DNA of 64,000 bases from Styela clava (lineage: Eukaryota > Chordata > Ascidiacea > Stolidobranchia > Styelidae), in NCBI RefSeq assembly GCF_964204865.1, contig NC_135263.1, positions 12,693,426 through 12,757,425 of the forward strand, in the 5' to 3' direction. Position 1 is the stretch's first letter, and every line of letters begins with the position of its first letter. Made by a program: the position numbers and the translations under genes. Positions 10,218 through 21,000 of this stretch are shown one piece after another. Under the pieces are notes generated by a model. That model searched no databases and was not told the DNA's origin. It saw only the letters and a program-made list of their open reading frames with translations.

Positions 10218-12788
10218 TTATCTCTGTGCTTGCTGGGGCTGCATGGCATGCTGCCTTCGGAAAGCAACAACAAAACCTAAAAGAAGCGCTACAACAGTCA
10301 TAACATAAATATCCCAATCATCACTTATATAATCGTGAATACCATATGTTCGTACAACTTCAGTCCATTGCAATTGTTTTAAAAACTGAATACCATATAA
10401 TATACCAACTTTCATCAATGCAAGCATGACAGGGGCTTGTGCATCAGGACTAGTCTCTGCAGCAAGATCATAATATCTCTTTGCGAGATGAAAGTCTTGT
10501 TTTAAACCCAGGCCTTGTTCATGCATGTATCCCAGGTTAAATGTAGCTTGAGCATCTTTACCCTGCTCAACAGCTACTTTGTAATGAGAAGCAGCTGTTT
10601 CAAAATCAACTTCAGTGCCATATCCATAATAGTGGTAGTCACCCAACTTTATTCTTGCTGTCGTATATCCCTGTGATGCTGCCCGGTTCCAGTATACCAG
10701 AGCACGAGGATAACTTTCATTTAGCAAAAGATTTGACTCCTTTTGATCCAAAATATGGGCAACATTACTCTGTGCAACTTCGTATCCCAGTTCTGCTAAC
10801 ATGAGATAAATAACAAGAGCTGAATCAACTCTACCAGCTTGATATTGATGATAAGCTGCATCAAACAATGCTGACCATCTTCCTCTCTCGCAGACATTTT
10901 TATACAATTCTACGGCCATATGACAACGGCGACCGACACCTGTACCAGTAGCATGCATTTGGGCCAAATTGTACACAGCTAGTAAATGACCAGATTGAGA
11001 GGCCAAATTAAAATATCTAAGAGCTTGCTTGTAATCTCTTTTCACCCCAAGTCCGAGAAAATACATATTGCCAAGTTGTAATTGCCCTTCTACATAGCCC
11101 TGGTCAGCAGACAGCTGAAAGTATGTGAATGCTTTTTTGTAGTCCATTGGAACACCTTTGCCCAGTAAGTGCATGGTTCCTAAGCCTGCTTGACCAACCG
11201 GGTTGCCTTGCTCAGTTGCCTTTTCAAAGTATTTCAATGCTGTCTCATTATTTTGTTTTACAGTGTTTGACCCCTCGGCATACATTTTTCCCAAATAAGC
11301 TTGGGCATTGGCATTGTTTGCATCTGCAGCAAGTTTAAAGTAAGCATAAGCTTTGCCTACATTTTGTTCAAATCCTCTTCCACCTTGGTAATTGAGTTGC
11401 CCCAGCCCTACTTGTGCTTGAACATCACCTTTGTCAGCTAAGAACTGGTAATATTGCACAAGATCTTCATCGACACGGCCTGATCCAGTTCCAGCATTTT
11501 CTATTTCATCCAGTATTCTTATCCTATGTATCATTACACCTCCACTCATAGTGACACCAGAAGCAACTTCATTTGCAACTTTGCGATAATATGACAGAGC
11601 GCTCTCACAATTTCTTGATACCCCAATACCTGTCCAGTATCTGTAACCAAGCATCATTTGTCCCATGGTATCGCTACCAAGGGCAGAAAAAGTAAGATAG
11701 ATCAATGCTTTAGCTTGACTTGAATTGGTGTGAACACCAGTACCATATAAAAAAGCAAGTCCCGCTTGTGCTTGAGGGGATCCCTGCTCTGCTTCGGACT
11801 CAAAAGTTCTTTTTGCCTTTTCAATATTCATAGGCAAATATCGACCATGCATTTCAGCAAAGGCAATCTCAACTTTAGATTTACTGTGACCCATTTTAGC
11901 TGCTTCTAGCAATTGCTGATAACCATCATAAATTGTATTATAATGATGAGAAGAATTCACTTTTTTCAATCCCTCATTGTATAAAGTCTCCATTTTGATT
12001 TCCTCCTCAGTAAGTGGAGGGGGAATGGGTTCTGGGTCCATATCTTGTTGCTTTTCATGTACATAAGAAGTTCCTGTTTTGTCGAAGTTATTAGAGAATG
12101 GCAATCCATCAGAATTAACCTTTTTTGCACCAGGGTCAATTTTGGATGCTGCTGGTTTATTTTTCGAATCATCAAAACCTAACTCATGACTGATTGCTTC
12201 TTTCAATTCCTCTTTCTCCTTAATGTACATTCCTTCACTTTCATCGTCTTTCTCTTCAACAGATGATGTCTCGGTGGGAACCTCTTTTTGATTAATTTCA
12301 GTGGTAGTTTTAACAGGCGCTGGGATTTGATTATGCTGCTCCTTGACAGGTTTTGGTATATTGGACCCTTCTATAGGCCTACTACGTTTGATATTTTCAA
12401 CATCTTTTTCCTCTTTCAAAAACATTTCTTCTATACCAGGAGAAATAATTTCATATTCGTCTGGGTTGATATCATCAGGTCGATAAGAGCTTGCTTTGAA
12501 ATTTTCGGGTTCATCTGGTTCTGAATCATCGTGTAGTTCGGAATCATCATCATTGTTATCATATGAAACATCTGGATCTGATTTCAACTTATGTGAGGGT
12601 GGAGATTTGACAAAACTATGCAAATTTTCTGCTTCGTCGGTCAATTTTTGTGAGTTTTCCGATGTATCATCATCACCAGTTTTCTTTGTTTCCATTTCAA
12701 TTTTACACAGTGAGTTTCCAATGCAAAATGAAAGAAGAACAACAAAACATTTCATTTTGTTCTGTGATTTCATATTGATAATAAACAT
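10218..12788 (-). CDS. SEL1L: SEL1L, ER-associated degradation adaptor (single exon)
   Basis: An uninterrupted frame of 856 codons. SEL1L is the ER-membrane partner that stabilises the ubiquitin ligase HRD1 and delivers misfolded luminal proteins for retrotranslocation. Visible layout: signal peptide near the start (MKCFVVLLSFCIGNSLC, so initiation may be at Met1, Met6 or Met12); an acidic, low-complexity luminal stretch to about residue 280; Sel1-like repeats from about 285 to 790 (typical AQAGLGTMHLLGKGV and AQVGLGQLNYQGGRG units); the conserved juxtamembrane block around WTEVVRTYG and DWDIYVM; one transmembrane helix (VVALLLGFVVAF) and a short Gln/Pro-rich cytosolic tail. The fibronectin type II domain of vertebrate SEL1L is not visible. 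Length is close to the human protein (about 794). The lack of introns is unusual, since the vertebrate gene has many exons. Confidence 0.95.
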   Translation of the reverse strand: MFIINMKSQNKMKCFVVLLSFCIGNSLCKIEMETKKTGDDDTSENSQKLTDEAENLHSFVKSPPSHKLKSDPDVSYDNNDDDSELHDDSEPDEPENFKASSYRPDDINPDEYEIISPGIEEMFLKEEKDVENIKRSRPIEGSNIPKPVKEQHNQIPAPVKTTTEINQKEVPTETSSVEEKDDESEGMYIKEKEELKEAISHELGFDDSKNKPAASKIDPGAKKVNSDGLPFSNNFDKTGTSYVHEKQQDMDPEPIPPPLTEEEIKMETLYNEGLKKVNSSHHYNTIYDGYQQLLEAAKMGHSKSKVEIAFAEMHGRYLPMNIEKAKRTFESEAEQGSPQAQAGLAFLYGTGVHTNSSQAKALIYLTFSALGSDTMGQMMLGYRYWTGIGVSRNCESALSYYRKVANEVASGVTMSGGVMIHRIRILDEIENAGTGSGRVDEDLVQYYQFLADKGDVQAQVGLGQLNYQGGRGFEQNVGKAYAYFKLAADANNANAQAYLGKMYAEGSNTVKQNNETALKYFEKATEQGNPVGQAGLGTMHLLGKGVPMDYKKAFTYFQLSADQGYVEGQLQLGNMYFLGLGVKRDYKQALRYFNLASQSGHLLAVYNLAQMHATGTGVGRRCHMAVELYKNVCERGRWSALFDAAYHQYQAGRVDSALVIYLMLAELGYEVAQSNVAHILDQKESNLLLNESYPRALVYWNRAASQGYTTARIKLGDYHYYGYGTEVDFETAASHYKVAVEQGKDAQATFNLGYMHEQGLGLKQDFHLAKRYYDLAAETSPDAQAPVMLALMKVGILYGIQFLKQLQWTEVVRTYGIHDYISDDWDIYVMTVVALLLGFVVAFRRQHAMQPQQAQR

Positions 12789-13286
12789 TGAATATTACAT
12801 AGAATGCTATAAGGTAATCAAAAACAAAACGGGATAATGAACTAAAACTCTGCACACAGTAATATATTTTCTTGAAGTAATATATCTTTTAACATCTATG
12901 ACAGTGGTTCTGAAAAGTTTTGTTCGTATGATGCCAAATTATCAAGGGAAAAAAACTTGTGCCGCACTTACACAAAATAAGAAAGCAAATGACATAGAAA
13001 GGTATAAAATAAATTTATTGATTCATATAAGCATCTTTTGAAATAAAAACAATAAAAAATCTATAATAAATAAAATATTCAATCATATATTGGTTATATA
13101 TTTAACACAATTCTGTTAATTTTTCAAGGTGCACTTACAATCGCCGCTCCCTCTGGAAACCACTGATCTAATAATTTCGTTTCAGTGTGCTTGAAGGAGA
13201 ATATGTTTTGAATTAATTTTCATGACTAGTCGGATAATTTATTTGCAACAATTATAGGTGCATAAAAAATATGATAATGCGCCTTA
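12789..13286. other. SEL1L upstream region, no gene seen
   Basis: AT-rich sequence between the SEL1L start and the hAT element. It must hold the SEL1L promoter and 5' UTR, but I see no clear core motif. Confidence 0.4.
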
Positions 13287-13294
13287 TGTCAGTC

Positions 13295-15284
13295 TAGGGA
13301 TGGGCAATGTAGAATAATTTACTATTCTAGAATATTCTAGAATAGTTAAATCGAATCCAGAATACCGAATCCTATTCTATTTTCATACTTATTCAAATAG
13401 TGGGAATTTCCACATTGCTGGATTTAGAAGTTAAAAAATTGTAAATGTATTACTATAAATGTACTATTTATTGGGAAATGTGCTGAACATTGGATTTCAT
13501 TTGATACTTAACAGGCATTTCCCAGGACAATAAAATTTAGGAATATTACAATATTTTTTGCCTTCAATTGTTCCAAATGTATGGAATCCCTAAATACTGA
13601 AATGCTATATTAAGACACGGTTTACACACTTTAATAATGAGCGGTAGGCTTGCACGTAATTTACGGAATTATTTCGAGTTATGGAAACGAAGTTACGAAT
13701 TATGTAGTAAAGTCGTAATTATTGTTCGAGCGCTTTCGCGATAGAAACGAGCTCTCTTCAAAGCAGTCAATTCCGTTGATTGTAAAGAATGAAAGTTTAA
13801 TAAGTAGAAGTTAGAGTTCCGATATTCGCAGCCGTTTTTCTCTCTCTTGTTACGCAGGTAGGGGAAGGCATTCTGTGCGTTATCACCGTAACGCAATTGA
13901 CACAGCCAGACTTTTTTGTCTTCACGATATGGTATCTTTTTAATTCGGCGCTAATGTGTGATTGTTGATTGCAATTCCGGAAGGCGTATTTTTCTTTCTC
14001 TCCATGAAACAGACATGAAACGAATTTTACCGCCGCTATGGACGCTCAAAAGGAGAGAAGGTGACTTTTTTCCCCTACTCAATCACTTTTATTAATACAA
14101 ATCACAGCGCATTGGAAAACAAATTAGAATTTATCAACATTAATTTACAGCGAGTTACGGGTAATAATTTACCAACGGCTATCGCTAACTGGTAGCAACG
14201 ATAATTGTGAAAAAAACGCCTTTTTAAATATTTATTTTCCGTTATTTGTGTTAATATAACTTTCATGTATTATTATTTTTATAGTTGCCCGTATTTAAAT
14301 AGTGGGAATTCCCCACCAAGTGTTGATTAGAAATGCTTACCATTCTTTATTGTTAATATAAACACTTGATATATGAACCATAGAATATCATACTGTTTTT
14401 GGCTGTTTTATTTCGACTTGGTGTATAAACAGGAAAATATCCATAACCTTTCAACACGACTGCCGATTTTTAGGTTTCTCGAGCATGCGAAATTTAACGA
14501 AGCGCTTTCGCGATGAATCGGAAGCGAAAAGAGCGATTGATTACTCGACGCCAATACGTCATCGCCGTGATAATTAATGTCGGGCTTATCAAACAGCAAT
14601 ATGACGACGGAAGAGAAATTGCCTTATGAACCAACGCAACTTCGCTTTTTCAGCATCGGTAAAGCGATTGAAACGGCAGAGAAACAACAAAAGAACGGGA
14701 ACGGGAATGATTCGTTAATAATATTTGATTAAAATAATCGCAAGTAATGTTATAACATTTAACTCCTGGCTTTTGGTTTACATGCATCATTTTTTGGAAA
14801 AACTCGCAGGTCGCGAAAAATCATTTAACGTAAATGAAGCAAGGCACCTGTAAACAGTTAAAGATTGTTTCATTCAAATTATCGGAATATCGTCAGTAAG
14901 TTGGCACAAATAATTCTTATTATTACACGCTAGCTAGATAGCAAAGCAGGAATACACAAAAATGGCACAATAACGAGTCTTCACCGTGAGGTATACCGTA
15001 CTTCGCCGACTTCATGTCCTGAATATGCCGATTGAGATTACCGTCTTTGATGTTTAACGATTTTACGGATTCCTTGCGAACAGGCGCAAGTTTAATTAAA
15101 CGAGAGAGATTTCCATGCGAGAAAAAAAGCTCGTCTGTAGTTGATAAATTAGAAACCCGAAATACAAAAATTGACGCAAGGCGCCGGAGAGGCGAAAACC
15201 GAATCCTGTTATCGGATCCCGTTGGATTCGAATACTTTGGGATTCGAATCCTCCGGATTCGGTATTCTATATTGCCCATCCCTA
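13295..15284. mobile_element. Non-autonomous hAT element, about 2.0 kb
   Basis: Terminal inverted repeats tagggatgggcaat (13295-13308) and attgcccatcccta (15271-15284) are exact. The flanks carry a perfect 8-bp target duplication, tgtcagtc (13287-13294 and 15285-15292), as expected for hAT. Subterminal sequence is repetitive (gaatattctagaata on the left, gattcgaat repeats on the right). No transposase frame is present, so it would depend on an enzyme from elsewhere. The intact ends suggest recent insertion. Confidence 0.93.
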
Positions 15285-17479
15285 TGTCAGTCAGTGAGTA
15301 GTTTATTTATCACATGCCGAAAGTACACAGTAGACAAACATAATTAAGATAAAAAATATGTTCCAGTGTGAAGGGAAACTCGATAAACCAGTGATGGTTA
15401 TCGAGCAGCTTCAACCATCTGCCCAGTCTAACATTGAAACCTTCTTAGAAAAAGTCGAACAAAAAATACTAACAACAAAAGCCAGGCTTATCCTATTGAA
15501 TCTAATTATAAAATATACCATATCACTAGAAAAATTATATCACTAACAAGTAACAACCAATAAGTATAAGTTTATTTCGACTCCATAATCAGCAATAGAC
15601 GATAAAAAAAATAGATAAAAACAAAAGTAAAAGTAACTGATTATAGAATCGGGAAAGTGAACAAAACCTAGAGTAAGGTTTGAAACGTACAGATTTTAGA
15701 TGGAAAGGTATTGATAAAAGAAGTAGTACGTGTTCGCTCACCCAAGTGTAGCAGTACCGGTACCGTAACCATTGGCATTGTCAGATTGCAACTAAATATA
15801 AGTATAGTATAAGTATATAACTAACACTGTCTATTACCCCAAGGTCTTCCAAACTCTGAACATGAGTGTGCATGACAGCATGATGCCATTTTGTAGTATC
15901 GACGCAGCAGATAACATTAGATTATAAGAGCTGCCTGCTGTGGAAGGACACATCAGTCGTTCTCACAGCAAATAAAAATATACCATCCGTCCGTGGGCGC
16001 AAGAGACCTAAAATTGATGCCATTTGCTGTCGCCAATGATAATGTATAAACATCTTCTAATCTATGGTATTTCTTTCTAGATACGATTCGTTAACATTAT
16101 ATTATACCCTGTCTACTAATTTATATATAAATGGTGACGGAGAAAGCCGTAACCGGCCACTTGTTACGTGTACCATTCTACGGCGATGTGGGGTCCAGCA
16201 ATTCTCTTGAATGTTGTGTTGTTGTTTTATAAGTTGTTATATTCGTGTACATAAAAGAGACTTCTGCCTGCCACACAAACTTGCCATCACAATGTTTTTT
16301 TTAGTCTGCTATAACCTAATTTGATGCATCACAATAATAAATGTTCGGGCAGAATATCTTGCATTTCTCATACTAGAAATAAAAAAGGATGTGTCACAAA
16401 TTTTATTATCAGTGTGTTTTGGATTAGTTTGTCTTTTTATATTTGCCTATAATCTTTTCGAGGACCCTTAATTTGAATATAATTCATCCGGGTTAGATTA
16501 CTTTGAGACTCCGACCACCATCGACTCCTGGGGAAAAAAGAGCTATCCGCCTCTTCTCCGGTCGCCGCGCTGGAGGTCGGACGTGTTTTCCTGTGTTCTC
16601 TGGCTTGTGATGTTTTAACTGTGAAGTAGCCTCATAATAAACCACAAATCCGGAATCGGAGTCTTCTGATTCTTTCAACTCAACACACAGAATAAAAACC
16701 TATCTGTGACATATGCATACAAGGACCAGTTGCGAGCGTCCTAAATTATAGAGGGTCAAACTGGAGATCCAGTATCTCTAGCCTATATAACTAATAAATT
16801 AAATGGTGTGTAGGTTATGTCAACGTAACCGGGACCATAACATTGATTCTTATAACGACTTGGGATGAGAGAATTAAAAAACGTTGTGCTTTATCTTGTA
16901 AAAGTGGTGGAGGAGTCTTATAAGTGTGGTACTGAAGCAGAGTTGGATCAATTACATTAAATCAGCTCAATTACAATTGCAATTACTCTCTTAAATATTT
17001 TAATTACATTACAATTACTCCGTGCAAGCATCTTGCTGATTGGCGAATGTTACGAAATAAAAAAGGAAGTCGATTCTCGTAAAACGCCCCTTGCATAAAT
17101 ATTTATAAACATTTAACATAATAGTGAAGCTTGAACCCTCTTGTCATTTTCAAATTAGCTAAATTTCGCTCGTGATTGAGTAACCAAAGTTCACTTACAC
17201 AAAGAATAATGTCCTCCGTGTAACACGAAGTAGGCTATGTGATCGTTTTTATTCGTCCTATTTGAACTTGTCTAGAAGCAGAAAGTGATATTGTTAAGAC
17301 TGCTTTGAGCGAAGGTTCAAACAAACGCCAGTACAACAATCGGATTATTAGCAACAGCGATTGAAGCCATTACGAGCTGATTAATTTAAAAAGAAAAAGA
17401 AAAAACAATATGAATATATACTATTCATTTTGTTTTACATGTAAACCAGTCGTAATGTCTTCTTCTCCGCAATCGTTTA

Positions 17480-17560
17480 CTTGTTAGCTCAGTTGTTTAG
17501 AGCGTATCGCTATGCACTATATCTATCTTTCGAATATAGGGGCCATGTCATACGCAACAA
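17480..17560 (+). repeat. tRNA-like sequence, probable SINE head or tRNA relic
   Basis: The word ttagctcagttg followed by tagagcg resembles an internal A box and D-arm, and tttcgaatatagg about 40 nt later resembles a degenerate B box and T-arm. Arm pairing is poor and no clean acceptor stem closes, so I read it as a relic and not a functional tRNA. Confidence 0.35.
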
Positions 17561-17799
17561 GACGTTTACAGTCTTTGGATAAAATCATGGCTCCGAACTC
17601 TGAACTGAACTCTCAACTGCAAACTGAACAGTAGATTGATATGTGAATGGATTTTTTTTGTACAATAAAAAGAGGCAATGACTAGAGTAATTAGTTGAAC
17701 TTGAGGTAACAGTTCTGATTAAATAAATTATATGCCCATTTAGGCGGTGTGCCCCTGACTCAGGGATACGACCTGGCATTAATCAATAAGTATAATAGA

Positions 17800-17801
<2 letters not shown>

Positions 17802-17849
<48 letters not shown>
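17802..17849. repeat. (AT)n microsatellite
   Basis: An uninterrupted TA dinucleotide run of about 48 bp. Confidence 0.95.
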
Positions 17850-17851
<2 letters not shown>

Positions 17852-18024
17852 ATTTTGGTCAAGAATAGAAACCAAATATGTAAAGTATCATCATCTTGGG
17901 AAGGAATATATCAAGAAGTGGTGTACAGAAAAACTTTAAACTCTTTAAAAAATTTCATCAACACTTTCAAATATATATCGCAAATAACTGCATATAAACT
18001 GAAAATAAACTATGGATTAGTCCA

Positions 18025-21000
18025 CTAAAAATGTTTCAATTCATATTTTGTAGTGAAGGTTTTGTGACAACTTCTCTTTACCTTCTCAACGTCATGGTTA
18101 CGCGGGAATCGACTAAATATAAACAATTATGGTATTTCAAATGTAAATTCACGGCATGCAGTATATTTAAATTAGTAACAAAAAGGTAGTGACTTAATTG
18201 AACATCATGCAGACAGAGCATTAAGACTAGGTTATGAGTTAAGAGTTTGCATAGAAGCCTTGGGAATCAAATCAGATTTTGCTGATATTAAAAATAAGAT
18301 CCTCATTCTTTAACACTTTTAAATGTAAGTTTATGCGAAGCGCATGTTCACAGAATATTGATAACAGGGTAAAGAATTTACTAATTTTCTTACTTTATAT
18401 CGCATGTGCTCATGTCAAACTCTGGACGCCCATATGCGACCCAATGTGCAAGTTGTCGTCCTGCTCCGCCACTCTAAAACAGGGTAAGGTAGACCGTGAA
18501 AATCACTCACTTTTAATTTGCTAGATTATTGTCGCTGTAATATATTGGATCATTTTAATGCCTATTTTGGAGGTATTAAATATGAAATCCAATTACATGC
18601 ATGTGTGGATAGATTTTGATCATTAAAATTGTACCTATTTCGTTGTGCAATTGAGGAATATAAGAAATGAAATACAATTTTGAACATTTTCAGGCTAAAA
18701 TATTCGATGTTAGTGGGATAAAAACTGTACCATCATCATCCCCCCGCCGTTAAATGAGGTTCCATTGAAAAATCCTTTGACATCTGTAGATTCTCCCATC
18801 AACGGATAGCCATCCGGAGTGAATGAATCTTGAAAAAAATAAACGATAATTAGGATTGCTAGTAATTTTTTTATACATATATATATCGTTTACACTTTTT
18901 GTATTCAAATTTTAAACGGATTTCACACTTTGCATGATACGGCTTTAATTTAATTATTTGGTGAGCGTTGACGAAGAGCCTAATGACAACATACAGACAA
19001 AGACTCGAAATAAATAATAATGTTTATTAATTTGAATAATTAACGAAACAAAATTTATACCTGGCCCACAAGTTATTGATTCAAAACCAGCTTTCTTTAT
19101 GCAAGGCAGCAATTCAAAAGCCGATTTAACATGAGGTTCGAACTGCAACCAATCAGAATTAGTGAAGCTGAAGGCGAAGTTTTCTGGAACCTAGTCATGA
19201 TATTAACCCGTCAGTTATCACATAATACAAATTTGTATTATCATAGCGAATCATTTTTGTAATGCAGAACAATCGACGATTTAGGGAAGGGATACAAAAC
19301 GTAGCAAGGAAGGCACACCAGTCATAACTTTTTTAGTCGTGACTTCTAATATTAATTGGTACAAAAATTTCTAAAGAACCTTGACGTTTTAGTGTTTGCC
19401 AACAGCTATCACTCACTGAATTTGATCAAAGTGCTTAACGCAGAGCACTATACTCAAAAATGGATATATTTTGCAGCACTTCTTAAACTTTCTTTTTTCA
19501 CAAGCTGTAGCCAATGTTATCATTTCGAAGGCATCATGGGATTAGCGTGCCCGATCCGGATTTGATTTATTTAAGCTGCTTCATTGATCAATCCATTAAT
19601 CACTGTTTAATATTTCATGCCATATGAAATAAATGTGTTGGCCATGTCGAGGGAGTCACTCACAATAAAAAAATTGCTCTTAGTCACGATGAAAACATGA
19701 TGTAAAAATAAAAATAAATTGTTACTTTGGGCCAACATGGTATTAAATACAGTTCTAACTAATCAATATGAGTCAAAACAAACTCGCCTTTTTAATCTCT
19801 ATCGGATTCTTCTCATGACCACCAAAGAGCAATGTGCTACCCTGGTTTTTATAATACCTTCCACATTGTAGGTCAAATATATGAGGCGTATTCTCGATTC
19901 CGGGAATTTCTTAAAAAAGTAACTCGCTGATTGTGATAAAAACAAGCTTTCGGCAGATCAAAGAAAACGTCATCTGCTACATATCATTTAATATGAACAA
20001 CATTTTAAGACGTCATGCATAACCCAAATCTATTCCAAAAAACTTTCTTACTTTATAGTCCTGCGAATCGATTTATGTAACAACAATTAACGTCAAATAT
20101 AAAATTTACAGATATACAATTACAGAGGTCTCGTACAAATCGCCAAATCTCATGAATTGCATGGTTCACTACTTATATCCAAATTTTGATATCTCGTTTT
20201 ATTGTCGAATACTAAAAATGATTTGAATAATCGAATTAAATATATAATAGGCTGCATTGGAACGATCCACTTCACAGGAGCTACCAAAGTAAAAATTTGA
20301 GCAACAATGTTCTGACATTATTTATTAAAAAATAGGTTTCATTCAAAAAATTGCCAATTACAATGTAAATTCCAATAGACAATTTCTCGCGAGTGTAACA
20401 ATATACATATATATACATTTCTATATATATATTATTTACCTTTAGTGACAGCATAACATCTTTTGTAAGTAACGTTTGGCAGCTTCAATCCAACCTTCTA
20501 AACGACAAATACTTCAAAGTGAGTTACTTGAAAATTTCGTATACCTTACTTCTTTTATTACGCATCATATTGCTACTTTTATACTCAAAAATGCCAAAGT
20601 ATGTCCCATAAAAATGATTGATGAACATCACCGTGGTGTTTTTGTATATTCGAACGATGATGTATCTAACGTATCCATCTCTTAGGTATTAAGATTTTCT
20701 GTCCGGCAAATCGCGTTCGATATCTATCACTATCACACGTGTCGTGCATCGTATGTATAGAATGATCAAGTCTGCAATACGCGCATTATACAGGGTGTCT
20801 CAAAAGTAAGTATATATGCACTTTTAATTTTGATTTGCTTTTCAAGTACTCAGGTAGAGCGTTCATTTCTTTAGGAAACATAGTATGGATGAGTAGAAAA
20901 ATCTAGGTACTGTTTGCATTTTTCAACAACCCACAGAATGACAATAAGATTAACCCAAGGAATGAGGTGAAAAATTGCTGTTTTACAAGAGGCAAACTCA

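Larger units (their letters stand above)
15293..18024. other. No protein-coding gene seen
   Basis: Downstream flank of the FAD oxidoreductase. I searched the minus strand for further exons of that gene (the expected WxRERxHExY block and GcvT domain) and found none. It holds a tRNA-like stretch at about 17480-17560 and an AT microsatellite. Confidence 0.5.

Noticed and set aside
12496-12837. Ser-rich plus-strand frame opposite SEL1L
   Set aside because: Antisense shadow of the acidic SEL1L region.
16493-16678. Minus-strand frame tested as a downstream exon of the FAD oxidoreductase
   Set aside because: No similarity to the expected WxRERxHExY or GcvT sequence and no fitting phase.
17480-17560. 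Functional tRNA gene
   Set aside because: A-box-like and B-box-like words are present but stems do not pair well; kept only as a tRNA-like relic.
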